A stretch of 64,000 nt of DNA, taken from assembly GCA_040219935.1 (NCBI GenBank), contig JAVJUA010000020.1, positions 62,001 to 126,000 on the forward strand, given 5' to 3'. Below the pieces are notes generated by a model. The model did not search any database. It was given only the letters and a program-made list of their open reading frames with translations, and was not told where the DNA came from. Shown one piece after another: positions 8,565 to 17,139 of this stretch; the stretch's first letter is position 1; every line of letters starts with the position of its first letter. The DNA comes from UBA7803 sp040219935 (GTDB lineage: Bacteria; Pseudomonadota; Gammaproteobacteria; Pseudomonadales; Azotimanducaceae). The position numbers and the translations under genes were made by a program.

Positions 8565-10172
8565 GTGACGATCCGCAGCGCTGGCTCGAACCTTCGCGCG
8601 CATGGCATGCGGCGGCTGGTGCTGGCGCTCGTCCTGGTATTCAGCCTCGATGCCGCTGCCGGACCGGGGGAGGATCTGCTCGGCGAGCTGCTGCCCGAGC
8701 TCACCCATCCGCAGAACCGCTGCGCAGCGCTTGCGGCGGAAGCCGACCACCTGGAAGCCACGCTGTCGCTGCATCGTGCGGAGCTGACCAGGGTCGTGGT
8801 CCAGGTGGACGGGCGTCCTCTGGGAGACACCGAATCCGGGGCGTTGCTCGAGCTGGTGTTCGAGCGGCGCCTGATCGGCCCCGATACGGTGCGCGTGCGC
8901 TTGAGCGGATCGGCTCGCGGGGTCACCCCCCGGCAACGTCTCGAAGCCTTCGCGGTTGATCCGTCTGGGGCGATGCACCCGCTGTTCTGCGGTCTGGTCT
9001 ACGCCGTAGACGATGACGGTCGCGCGGGCCAGGTCAGCATCGCCGCGCTGCGTCCCCGCGCCGGCCGGGAGCGGGCGCGTACCCGTGAGTTCATGGACAT
9101 GACCCGGGTCGAAGTGATTCAGGCGGTCGCCAACGAAGCGGGGCTGCCCGTGACGGTGCAGAGCAGCCGTGCGCTCTCCACCCTGGCACGGGTTTCGCAA
9201 CGGCACGTCGACGACTGGCGGTTCATGCGTCAGCTTGCCGGCACGGAGCACATGGAGCTCATCGTTGCGCCTGGGCCAGGGCTGCGACTGGCCGACAGCA
9301 CCTTCACGCCGCCGACGCCGTCGATGCCGCAGCGTCAGTTCACAGACATGACGTGGCACGACGTCGTGGCCGCCCTGGCCGCAGAGCTGGGCCTGCAGGT
9401 GGACATGGCCATCACTCAGCCATTCCCCGTCACGACCTTGACGCAGGCCGACACCGATCTGCGGTTTGCCCACGCGCTGGCGGCTGCCCACCAGCATTCC
9501 GTCTTTCTCTCCGGTGACCGGCTGCTGATTCGCGACGATGGCGTGTGGCGGGAGAATCCTGCCATTCAGAGCCCCGCCCGGCTGCGCTCCACGGCGTTGG
9601 ACCTGGCCCGCCAGATCAGTCGTCGCTATCGGCTGCCCCTGGAGGCCGCGGGTGTCCGTGGTGCGCCCATTGCCTTGGCTCGTGGGCGTCAGACGGACAG
9701 CGAGTTCCTGCTGACCGTGCTGGCTGATCAGGGCCTGCGGCTCGAGCCCCGGGACGGCGTTCTTCAGTTGCGGCGATCGATCGCGCCCGGTGACGTGGCC
9801 GATCTGCTGCTGCTGCGGGCGACGATCGTGCCGGGGAGTCGGGCACCCGTCCTGTCGAGGCGTTTTGCCGACGTGCGGCAGCAACTGCTCGCACCCCTCG
9901 ACGTTGCCACGACGGAACTGCGCCTGGAGATCGGCCCAGCCCGGCGCGCTCCGCCGGCGTCGTACAGGAACCCGCCACAGATCGACGCCTCGCCCGCCGC
10001 GCAGGCCGTGGCGCAGGGCCTGGCCGAGGGCCGCAGCGCCGCGGCCGGCGACGCGCGGCAGCAGTTTCTGCTGGATGTGGCGCAGGTGTATCGGCCCACG
10101 CTGATTTTTCTGCGGTCGCAGCAGCCGTCACCGCTGTCCGTGGCCGGCCCGGGGCTATACTCCCGCCCATGA
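8565..10172 (+). CDS. Exported contractile-tail hub-like (gpD/gp27/VgrG N-terminal type) protein
   Basis: From the GTG start the protein has 535 residues, with a signal peptide to about DAAAG (residue 33). Residues about 70-160 resemble the hub's first barrel (VVVQVDGRPLGD, ..HPLFCGLVYAVDDDGRAG..). Residues about 174-245 match the gpD/VgrG pattern: FMDMTRVEVIQAVANEAGLPV then VSQRHVDDWRFMRQLA and a terminal beta-strand. This last unit recurs at about 258-325 (FTDMTWHDVVAALAAELGL, QADTDLRFAHALAA) and 341-405 (RQTDSEFLLTVLADQGL). Classical hubs are cytoplasmic phage or T6SS parts. A secretin-N or STN-like fold is the main alternative, since both give short beta-alpha repeats. The stop overlaps the response-regulator start (ATGA). 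Confidence 0.6.
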   Translation: MTIRSAGSNLRAHGMRRLVLALVLVFSLDAAAGPGEDLLGELLPELTHPQNRCAALAAEADHLEATLSLHRAELTRVVVQVDGRPLGDTESGALLELVFERRLIGPDTVRVRLSGSARGVTPRQRLEAFAVDPSGAMHPLFCGLVYAVDDDGRAGQVSIAALRPRAGRERARTREFMDMTRVEVIQAVANEAGLPVTVQSSRALSTLARVSQRHVDDWRFMRQLAGTEHMELIVAPGPGLRLADSTFTPPTPSMPQRQFTDMTWHDVVAALAAELGLQVDMAITQPFPVTTLTQADTDLRFAHALAAAHQHSVFLSGDRLLIRDDGVWRENPAIQSPARLRSTALDLARQISRRYRLPLEAAGVRGAPIALARGRQTDSEFLLTVLADQGLRLEPRDGVLQLRRSIAPGDVADLLLLRATIVPGSRAPVLSRRFADVRQQLLAPLDVATTELRLEIGPARRAPPASYRNPPQIDASPAAQAVAQGLAEGRSAAAGDARQQFLLDVAQVYRPTLIFLRSQQPSPLSVAGPGLYSRP

Positions 10173-10846
10173 CTCAGTCGGACCGCATCCCGGTGCTGAT
10201 CGTCGAGGACGATCTGCTGACGCGTCAGGCGCTGATCGACAAGATCGAGCAGGACGCCCGCCTGCGGGTCTGCGGTGCCTGCGGGAGCGTGGCGGAAGGG
10301 CGCGCCCTCCTGGCCGGTTGCGATGCCCGGGTCGCCCTCATGGATCTCGGCCTGCCGGACGGTGATGGTACGGACCTGATCCGCCTGGCGGTCGATCGCG
10401 ACCCGCCGATCGAGGTCATGGTCATCACCGTGTTCGGCGACGAGCGTCATGTGGTGCGGGCCATCGAAGCCGGCGCCACCGGCTACCTGCTCAAGGATGC
10501 TGACGCCAGCGCAGCGGCCAGGTCGATACACGATCTGCTGGCAGGCGGGTCGCCGATCAGCACGTCCATTGCCCGCTACCTGCTGCGCCGGTTCCGGCGC
10601 GAGGCAACGCCACCGGCAGTCCAGGCGGCCGGTCACCTGACCCCGCGTGAGATGGAGGTGCTGGAAGTGGTTTCCCGCGGCTACAGCAATGCCGAGATCG
10701 GTTCCCTGCTGGGACTGTCGCTGCACACCGTCAACTCACACATCAAGAGCATCTATCGTAAGCTTGCCGTGCGCTCCCGCAGCGAGGCGGTTTTCGAGGC
10801 GGTGCAGCAGGGGTTGATTCAGATCGATCGGCAATCGTCGGACTGA
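10169..10846 (+). CDS. NarL/FixJ-family response regulator
   Basis: This 225-residue protein has a receiver domain (1-125) with the acidic pair in IVEDD and the phospho-acceptor Asp59 in ALMDLGLPDGDG. The LuxR-type HTH is at about 155-215 (LTPREMEVLEVVSRGYSNAEI ... HTVNSHIKSIYRKL). It is translationally coupled to the hub-like gene by an ATGA overlap and is followed 19 bases later by the histidine kinase, its obvious partner. Target promoters are likely those of this block, which is inference. Confidence 0.92.
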   Translation: MTQSDRIPVLIVEDDLLTRQALIDKIEQDARLRVCGACGSVAEGRALLAGCDARVALMDLGLPDGDGTDLIRLAVDRDPPIEVMVITVFGDERHVVRAIEAGATGYLLKDADASAAARSIHDLLAGGSPISTSIARYLLRRFRREATPPAVQAAGHLTPREMEVLEVVSRGYSNAEIGSLLGLSLHTVNSHIKSIYRKLAVRSRSEAVFEAVQQGLIQIDRQSSD

Positions 10847-10865
10847 CCTGACCGGGAGGGGGGCA

Positions 10866-12758
10866 GTGCAGCGTTCGTGGTTCCCGCTGGCGTTCTGGTC
10901 CGGCGCGCTGGCCATCGCGCTGGCGCTTTGGTTTTCCCTCGAGCAGTTTCACCGCCTGCCGCCGCCGGGTGATGCGTTGCGGGTTGACGAGATGCAGCGT
11001 CTGGGATGGCATGCCGAGGCGCCGCAGACGCTGCCGCGGTCCGGATGGCGCGCCGTCGTCCTGCCGGAGGACTGGCTGCACGAGGGAGTATCCGGAACCG
11101 AGGTCTGGTACCGCGCCACGATCGAGCTCGACGTGCCGCCCAATCGGCTCTGGGCGATTCTCCTGCCCGGCGTCAACCTGGCTGCGTCGGTGTTCTTCAA
11201 TGGCGAACTGATCGGCGCCAGCGCCAGCCTGGTCGAACCGCTGTCGCAGGACTGGAACCGGCCGCTGATGTTCACCATCCCCAACGGTCATCTGCGGCCG
11301 GGCAGCAACGAGCTGCACGTGCGCGTGATCAGCTATCCCTCCGGCCACGGCTTCTTCGCCCCCGTCTTTATCGGCCCCGATGAGCTGCTGCGGCCGAGCT
11401 ACGAGAGCCGCAGCTTCGTGCAGGTGCAGCTATCCCGCTTCATTACGGTGGCCACGGCGTTCATGAGCCTGTTTCTCGGGCTGATCTGGTGGCTGCGGCC
11501 AACCGAGACCGTCTATGGCTGGCTGTCGCTGAGCACGCTGATGTGGAGCGGCCACTCGCTCAAGTATCACGTCTCGTCGATTCCGGTGATCAGCTTCGAG
11601 TGGGCGGCATTCCTGTTCATCACCGCGATCGGCTTCAGTACTGCGGTGAGCGTGTTCATGCTGCGCTTCACCGACGCCCGGCGTCCGTGGATGGAAGGGA
11701 TGCTGCTCTGGCACGCGATGCTCGCCATCATCATCATCGTCGCGCTGACGCTGCTCAACACGGATCACATGTACACAGCGGCGCAGGCCTTCGTCACGTT
11801 TGCCATTCTCTTCGCGGGCGCCAATTTTCTGCGCATGGCGATCCGCATCCGCAATCTGCGCGAGATGGACGCTTACCTGGTCGGCGCCGCGGTGCTGATC
11901 GTTCTGGTGGTTGGTATGCGTGACTGGATTCTCATCCTCGGCTACATGGAGCGCTCCCGCGGTCAGTACACCCAGTACGCGATTCCGCTGTTGCTCGGCG
12001 TGCTCGGCGTGGTTCTGGTCAACCGCTTCGTCCAGGCATTGCGAGCCACCGAGCGGTTCACCTCGGAGCTCGAAGCCACCGTACTCGCCAGAACAAGGGA
12101 GCTGGAGCGTAAGCACGCCGAGGTCAAGGCGCTGGAGCGGGATCGGGCGCTGGCCGAGGAACGCGAGCGGCTCATGCGCGACATGCACGATGGAGCCGGC
12201 GGGCATCTGGTGTCGTCGCTGGCGCTGCTGAAGGCCAAGGGCATCGACGATGCCGACATCAGCGCAGCGCTGACCGGCGCCCTCACCGATCTGCGGCTGA
12301 TGATCGACTCGCTCGACCCCGTGGATGACGACCTGAACTCCGTGCTCGGCATGCTCCGCGACCGGATGCAGGCGCCGCTGGAAGCGAGCGGCCTGACCAC
12401 CGACTGGCAGCTCGAACGCCTGCCGCTGGTGCCGGAGCTGCGCCCCGAGCATGTCCTGCAGATTCTGCGCATTCTTCAGGAGGCGCTCACCAACGTGATC
12501 CGCCACGCCGGCGCGTCGCTGGTGACGGTCAGCGCAGGCTACGACCGGGCCGGGCGCACCGCCCGCATCTGCGTCCGCGACGACGGCAGGGGCATTGACG
12601 GTCTGCGTCATGGCAGGGGGCTCGCCAACATGCGCAACCGCGCCCAGAGACTGGGCGGAAACGTCGACATACGGTCCGACACATCGGGAACCTCGGTGTG
12701 TCTGAGCATCCCCTACCCTGCACCCACGCCTGACTGCTCGACGACACCCCCAGTTTGA
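10866..12758 (+). CDS. 7TM-type sensor histidine kinase (HisKA_3, NarL-system type)
   Basis: The 630-residue protein starts with GTG after a GGGAGGGGGG ribosome site. Its first part is an N-terminal TM helix and an extracytoplasmic jelly-roll region (about 40-170; WYRATIELDVPP, FFNGELIGAS) like 7TMR-DISM or sugar-binding folds. About seven TM helices follow (180-395) and then a coiled coil. The H-box is RLMRDMHDGAGGHLVSS, with His441 followed by Asp-Gly as in HisKA_3 kinases. The C-terminal ATPase has N-box EALTNVIRHA and G-boxes DDGRGI and GRGLANMRNRA. It should sense an envelope or carbohydrate-like signal and phosphorylate the adjacent regulator. The ligand is unknown. Confidence 0.88.
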   Translation: MQRSWFPLAFWSGALAIALALWFSLEQFHRLPPPGDALRVDEMQRLGWHAEAPQTLPRSGWRAVVLPEDWLHEGVSGTEVWYRATIELDVPPNRLWAILLPGVNLAASVFFNGELIGASASLVEPLSQDWNRPLMFTIPNGHLRPGSNELHVRVISYPSGHGFFAPVFIGPDELLRPSYESRSFVQVQLSRFITVATAFMSLFLGLIWWLRPTETVYGWLSLSTLMWSGHSLKYHVSSIPVISFEWAAFLFITAIGFSTAVSVFMLRFTDARRPWMEGMLLWHAMLAIIIIVALTLLNTDHMYTAAQAFVTFAILFAGANFLRMAIRIRNLREMDAYLVGAAVLIVLVVGMRDWILILGYMERSRGQYTQYAIPLLLGVLGVVLVNRFVQALRATERFTSELEATVLARTRELERKHAEVKALERDRALAEERERLMRDMHDGAGGHLVSSLALLKAKGIDDADISAALTGALTDLRLMIDSLDPVDDDLNSVLGMLRDRMQAPLEASGLTTDWQLERLPLVPELRPEHVLQILRILQEALTNVIRHAGASLVTVSAGYDRAGRTARICVRDDGRGIDGLRHGRGLANMRNRAQRLGGNVDIRSDTSGTSVCLSIPYPAPTPDCSTTPPV

Positions 12759-12822
12759 GCGATTTTCGGCGCCTGCCCGCCGACTTAGTCTGTACCGGAT
12801 CACCAACCTACAGGCTGACGAC

Positions 12823-14301
12823 ATGCGAAACTCACCAGATCGCCGCCGGAACCTTCCCTGGTACGGATCCAGGCTTGGCCTGGCCTTGCTGCTCAGCGTC
12901 TTCACGCTTGTGCCCGCCGCCGCTCGGGAACCAGCCGAGAGCACGACAACGACATCACTACGCCGGGTGGACGGTGCCATCGAAGCCAGAGCATTTTCGA
13001 TGCTGCGCCTCAACGCCACCCAGGCCTCACGCGAGGTTGCGCAACTCGGCCGGGTGTCGGCGGCAGCCAACGTCGCGGCTCTTCGCGCCGCAGGCTACGC
13101 GCCGCGGGATGTAGAAGCCGCGGTCGCCGCCACCTACCGCCTCAGCCCCACGGAAGCGAGTCGTCTTACCCGAGAGGCGTTCTCCCGGGATCTGGCCATC
13201 GATCGCAGCGCCATCACGTCGACGGGTACCGAGGTCACGGTGTGCATCATGCCCGACGGCAGCCTGCGCTACTGCCCGCCCCAGGAACGCGTCACCTACG
13301 TCGGCACGGCACCGGCCAGCGGCAGCGACACATCGATGACGCCGGCTCCCTCCGGTCCCGGGTGGCTGAACGCCCTGGAGACCGGAACCGTCGACCACAG
13401 CTGGGTCAACAGCTACCTGCTGGCCCTCGTCAGCTACTACATCTATTCCGACGCGCTCGGCCAGCCGGCCGATGCCGAGGCCAACTTCCGCTCGCTGATG
13501 GAAAGCTGGGGCATGGACGAGGTCCGCTTCATCAACGTGCCGGACCGGCACCTGCGGGTGGCGGTCATGCGCAGCCCGACCGCGGTGATCGTGGCGTTTC
13601 GCGGCTCGGAGCTGCAAAGCACGGCACACTGCCTGCTGGAAGCTCATCTGCCCGGCGTCTGCCCCAACCTGCCACCCAACTGGGTCACGAATCTGACATT
13701 TGCGCCGCTCCAACAGCGCCCCGAGTGGGGCCCGAACGTACGCACCCACCCTGGCTTCGATTCGGCCACCGATCTGCTCTACGCCGGAGTCATGAACTAC
13801 GTCGACGATTGGCTGACCGGACCGCGGCGCCTGTTCGTCACCGGACACAGCCTCGGTGGTGCCATGGCAACCCTGTTCGCGTTCAGAGCGCAGTACGTCG
13901 ACAACAAGACGGTGCAGGCGGTGTACACCTACGGCGCACCCAGGCTCGGCAACATCCCGTTCACGGCCCAGTACCAGGCCGTGCTCGGAAGCCGCACGCA
14001 CCGCTGGCAGAACCGCAGCGATCCTGCCCCTGCCGTGCCGCCTGGACAACCGATTCAGTTCTCCGGCATGCCGGCTCCGGCCGCCTGGAGCACGTATCGT
14101 CACATCGGCCGCCTGCACTATCTTCCGGCCACCGGCGCGGCCCAGCTCAACCAGACGGCAGAGCCGTTCCAGCTCCCGACCAGCGCTTCACAAGTCGTGG
14201 CGGGCGACCACTGGATGGCCATCTCGCCCGACTCCTACGCGCGGCGTCTGTATCCACGGCTGCCGCAGCCGGTGCAGGACCAGATGCCGCCCCCGCCCTG
14301 A
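12823..14301 (+). CDS. Exported class-3 lipase with an N-terminal module shared with the spike-like protein
   Basis: This 492-residue protein has a signal peptide ending about PAAA (residue 34). Residues about 48-155 are a helical module ending in Cys-x9-CPPQ, similar in order and spacing to residues 36-135 of the protein at 7477-8400. Residues about 185-470 are a lipase class 3 domain: the oxyanion strand AVIVAFRGSE, nucleophile elbow GHSLGG (Ser343), probable Asp400 in RSDPAP and His463 in GDHW. Such enzymes hydrolyse acylglycerols or phospholipids. It follows the kinase gene by 64 bases. Lipases of this class are known cargo of type VI secretion, but here the Sec signal would take it to the periplasm or outside. 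Its function with the spike-like protein is inference. Confidence 0.8.
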   Translation: MRNSPDRRRNLPWYGSRLGLALLLSVFTLVPAAAREPAESTTTTSLRRVDGAIEARAFSMLRLNATQASREVAQLGRVSAAANVAALRAAGYAPRDVEAAVAATYRLSPTEASRLTREAFSRDLAIDRSAITSTGTEVTVCIMPDGSLRYCPPQERVTYVGTAPASGSDTSMTPAPSGPGWLNALETGTVDHSWVNSYLLALVSYYIYSDALGQPADAEANFRSLMESWGMDEVRFINVPDRHLRVAVMRSPTAVIVAFRGSELQSTAHCLLEAHLPGVCPNLPPNWVTNLTFAPLQQRPEWGPNVRTHPGFDSATDLLYAGVMNYVDDWLTGPRRLFVTGHSLGGAMATLFAFRAQYVDNKTVQAVYTYGAPRLGNIPFTAQYQAVLGSRTHRWQNRSDPAPAVPPGQPIQFSGMPAPAAWSTYRHIGRLHYLPATGAAQLNQTAEPFQLPTSASQVVAGDHWMAISPDSYARRLYPRLPQPVQDQMPPPP

Positions 14302-14341
14302 TCCGGCAATTGCCGCACTCCTGAGCGAAGCGCCGATACGC

Positions 14342-14370
14342 CGCCGCGGGTGATCCACTCACCCGCGGCG
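14342..14370. terminator. Strong hairpin after the lipase gene
   Basis: An 11-bp perfect stem (14342-14352 with 14360-14370, CGCCGCGGGTG and its complement) encloses a 7-base loop, 40 bases after the lipase stop. There is no T tract, so it may terminate inefficiently or protect the 3' end. It marks the end of the exported-protein block. Confidence 0.5.
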
Positions 14371-14455
14371 CGGAAGGCCGCGGTTGGCATCGACCGGCAC
14401 GGAACGCCATCATAGCCGGGCGTCTTCAAGCACCCAGCCGACAGGAGCAGCACCG

Positions 14456-15205
14456 ATGAGCCAACCGCTCGACCAGACCCCGATCCGCGACGACACCGTG
14501 GGGCTGCTCGAGGGGCTGGCCACCACCCGGGCGATCCGCCGCTACACGTCCGAGCCGATTCCCGACCGCGACCTGCGCGACATCCTGTTTGCAGCCACCC
14601 GCGGCCCCAGCGGCTCGAACCGGCAGCCGTTCCGGTTCGTGGTGCTCACCGACAGCGACCGGGCGCGCCGGGCCAAGGCCCTGATCGGCGAGCAGGCCCG
14701 CGCCATGTGGGCCGCCAAGCGCAGGAACGACGGCTACGACCAGGGCTCCGGGCAGGCGGCCGACTCCCCCAAGGCGCGCATGGCGCGCACCATGCAGACC
14801 TACGTCGACGAGTTCGAGTCGGTGCCGGCGCTGATCCTGCCGTGCCTGGTGCGCTACCGGAACCCGACGCCCATGGAGGGGGCCTCGATCTATCCGGCGG
14901 TGCAGAACCTGCTGCTGGGCGCCCGGGCGCTGGGCTACGGCGGCGTCATCACCGGTTTCCACGGGCTGGCGGACGCAGCGCTGAAAGACCTGCTCGGCAT
15001 TCCGGCGGAGGTGTTCATCGCCGCCACCGTCACCCTGGGCCGGCCTCAGGGCGGGCACGGCCCGGTGCGGCGGCGGCCGCTGCCGGAACTGGTGTTCGGC
15101 GATGCCTGGGGCGAGGCGCCAGCCTGGGCGGTGGACCCGCCGGGCACCCGCTACACCAGCGCCGGGCCGCCGCCGGCCGGCGCAAAGGATGCGCCGCCGC
15201 GATGA
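14456..15205 (+). CDS. Nitroreductase-family protein
   Basis: This 249-residue cytoplasmic flavoprotein carries the FMN phosphate-binding RAIRRYTSEPIPD (about 25-37) and GPSGSNRQPFRF (about 50-61), followed later by the typical GYGGVITGF segment. The family reduces nitro groups, quinones or enones with NAD(P)H. The ATG at 14456 follows a CAGGAG ribosome site. Its stop overlaps the start of the next hydrolase (ATGA), suggesting co-translation. The substrate is unknown. Confidence 0.88.
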   Translation: MSQPLDQTPIRDDTVGLLEGLATTRAIRRYTSEPIPDRDLRDILFAATRGPSGSNRQPFRFVVLTDSDRARRAKALIGEQARAMWAAKRRNDGYDQGSGQAADSPKARMARTMQTYVDEFESVPALILPCLVRYRNPTPMEGASIYPAVQNLLLGARALGYGGVITGFHGLADAALKDLLGIPAEVFIAATVTLGRPQGGHGPVRRRPLPELVFGDAWGEAPAWAVDPPGTRYTSAGPPPAGAKDAPPR

Positions 15206-16035
15206 AGGCGCGCCACCTCTTCACCCTGACCCTGCTCGCCGCGCTCGGCGCCGCCGGGCCGGCCGGCGCCGAGTCGACGCGCACGGCCGAGGACGACGCC
15301 CGCGCCATCGACGATCCGCGGGTGCAGCACCTGAGCTACCCGTTTCCCGGCACCGACGAGTCGATTCCGTACGCGCTGTTCGTGCCTTCCGGCTACGACC
15401 CGGCCGAGCCGGCGCCGCTGCTGGTGTCGCTGCACGGCCTTGGCCGTACCTACGACTGGCTGATGGGCTACCACGGCCTGCTGGACCTGGCCGAGGCGCG
15501 CGGCTTCGTGGTGGTCACCCCGCTCGGCTACACCCGCCGCGGCTGGTACGGATCGCGGCGCACCGACGTCGACGGCCGCGAGCTCGGCGTCGAGGCGGAG
15601 CGTTCCGAGCAGGACGTGATGGCGGTGCTGGCGCGCGTGCGCGAGGCACTGGCCATCGACCCGGACCGCATTTACCTGTGGGGCCACAGCATGGGCGGCG
15701 CCGGCACCTGGCACCTGGCCGCACAACATCCCGACCTCTGGGCCGGCATCGGCCTGGTGGCACCGGCGCCGCCCGAGGGGGTCACTGCTGCCGAGCTGCT
15801 GCCGCGCATCCGCCACCTGCCCGCCATCGTCATCCAGGGCACCGACGACGACCTGGTGTCGGCCAGCCTGACCCGAAGCTGGGTGGCCGCCATGGCCGAG
15901 CTCGGCATGCAGCATCTGTATGTGGAGATCGACGGTGGCGATCACTCGCTGCTGATCTCCCAGGATCGGGACAACATGCGCCGGATCATCGACTTCTTCG
16001 GCATCGTCTGCCGCTGCCACCGGCCCGGCGACTGA
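15202..16035 (+). CDS. Exported alpha/beta hydrolase (esterase/PHB-depolymerase-like)
   Basis: This 277-residue protein has a Sec signal peptide (to about GPAGA, residue 23). The alpha/beta hydrolase core has oxyanion HG in VSLHGLGR, the nucleophile elbow GHSMGG (Ser163), a probable Asp in GTDDD (about 213) and His in GGDHSLL (about 249). The layout matches the prolyl-oligopeptidase-like or feruloyl/PHB esterase groups. It is coupled by ATGA overlap to the nitroreductase and lies 24 bases before the SbcD-like gene. The ester substrate is not known. Confidence 0.82.
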   Translation: MKARHLFTLTLLAALGAAGPAGAESTRTAEDDARAIDDPRVQHLSYPFPGTDESIPYALFVPSGYDPAEPAPLLVSLHGLGRTYDWLMGYHGLLDLAEARGFVVVTPLGYTRRGWYGSRRTDVDGRELGVEAERSEQDVMAVLARVREALAIDPDRIYLWGHSMGGAGTWHLAAQHPDLWAGIGLVAPAPPEGVTAAELLPRIRHLPAIVIQGTDDDLVSASLTRSWVAAMAELGMQHLYVEIDGGDHSLLISQDRDNMRRIIDFFGIVCRCHRPGD

Positions 16036-16059
16036 CATGGCCATGCACGCGGACGGTCG

Positions 16060-17139
16060 ATGAAGCTGCTGCACACCGCAGACTGGCAGCTCGGCCTGCG
16101 CCTGAACTTCGTCGGCGGCGAGCGGGCGGCACAGCTACGCGGTCAGCGCTTCGATACCGTGCGCCGCATCGCCGCCCTGGCCCGCGACCACCAGGTGGAC
16201 CTGGTGGTGGTGGCCGGCGACGTGTTCGACGACAACGGCGTCGGCCCGGACACGGTGCAGCAGGCGCGGGACGCGCTGGGCGCCTTCGGCGACGTGCCCG
16301 TGGTGCTGCTGCCGGGCAACCACGACCCGGCCACCCCGGACTCGGCCCTGGCCCGGCTCGGCGAGTTGCCTGGCGCGGTGCACGTCGCGACCAGGGCGAC
16401 ACCGCTGCAGATCGGCGACGTCGCGGTCTTTCCCTGCCCGCTGACCGCGCGCCACACCTACGACGACCCCGGCGCCTGGCTGCCGGCGCAGCCCCACCGC
16501 GACCGGGTGCGCATCGTCGTCGCCCACGGCGGCGCGCTGCAGTTCGGCGAGAGCACCGAGACCCCGAACCGCATCGACGTCGAGCGCATCCTCGAGCGCG
16601 GCTACGACTACGTGGCCCTGGGCGACTGGCACGGCGTCTTCGAGGTGGACGCTCGGGCCTGGTACGCGGGCGCGCCCGAGGCCACCCGCTTCAAGGAGAA
16701 GCGCCCCGGGCACGTGCTGCTGGTCGACATCGACGGCCCCGGCGCGGCGCCCACGGTGACGCCGCTGCCGGTAGCGCGCAGCCGCTGGCTGAGCCACGCC
16801 TTCGAGTGCGCCGAGGACGACGACGTCGACCGCCTGGCGAACTGGCTCGACGGCCTCGAAGAGAAGTCGTGGACGCTGCTGGAGCTGGCGCTCGAAGGGC
16901 AGCTGTCGCTGGCTGCCCGGGCCCGCCTCGACGCAGTGCTGGACGACTACGCCGGCCGGCTGGCTTTCCTGCGCATCGATCGCGATGCGGTCACCGCGGC
17001 CCCCACCGCCGCCGACCTTGCCGCCCTGGGCGGCGAGGGCTACCTGGGGCGCGCCATCGAGCGGCTGCGCGACAGCGACGACCCGGCGGACGCCGCCGCC
17101 CTGCGGCTGCTGTTCCGGCTGACCCGGGAGTCCGGCTGA
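16060..17139 (+). CDS. SbcD/YhaO-like DNA repair exonuclease (metallophosphoesterase)
   Basis: This 359-residue protein begins KLLHTADWQLG, the D-x-(H/Q) metal site of SbcD/Mre11/YhaO enzymes. The other metal-binding blocks follow in order: VVAGDVFDDNG, LLPGNHDPA, VAHGG and LGDWHG. It is expected to be a manganese-dependent nuclease that cuts DNA ends with its ATPase partner, encoded next with a one-base overlap (TGATG). The first block has Gln where SbcD usually has His, as in YhaO-like proteins. Confidence 0.87.
   Translation: MKLLHTADWQLGLRLNFVGGERAAQLRGQRFDTVRRIAALARDHQVDLVVVAGDVFDDNGVGPDTVQQARDALGAFGDVPVVLLPGNHDPATPDSALARLGELPGAVHVATRATPLQIGDVAVFPCPLTARHTYDDPGAWLPAQPHRDRVRIVVAHGGALQFGESTETPNRIDVERILERGYDYVALGDWHGVFEVDARAWYAGAPEATRFKEKRPGHVLLVDIDGPGAAPTVTPLPVARSRWLSHAFECAEDDDVDRLANWLDGLEEKSWTLLELALEGQLSLAARARLDAVLDDYAGRLAFLRIDRDAVTAAPTAADLAALGGEGYLGRAIERLRDSDDPADAAALRLLFRLTRESG

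Noticed and set aside
8337..9884. 515-codon frame antisense to the hub-like gene
   Set aside because: Composition (Gln, His, Arg, Gly) and lack of any recognisable family mark it as a shadow.
8565..10172. Reading the hub-like protein as a secretin or STN-domain protein
   Set aside because: Short beta-alpha repeats would fit, but the D-W/L-x-F-x-x-x-LA and F-x-D-M-T patterns match the gpD hub better. Kept as the main alternative.
7477..10172. A complete T6SS or prophage tail
   Set aside because: No sheath, tube, baseplate, TssJLM or ClpV gene lies nearby, and both proteins carry signal peptides.
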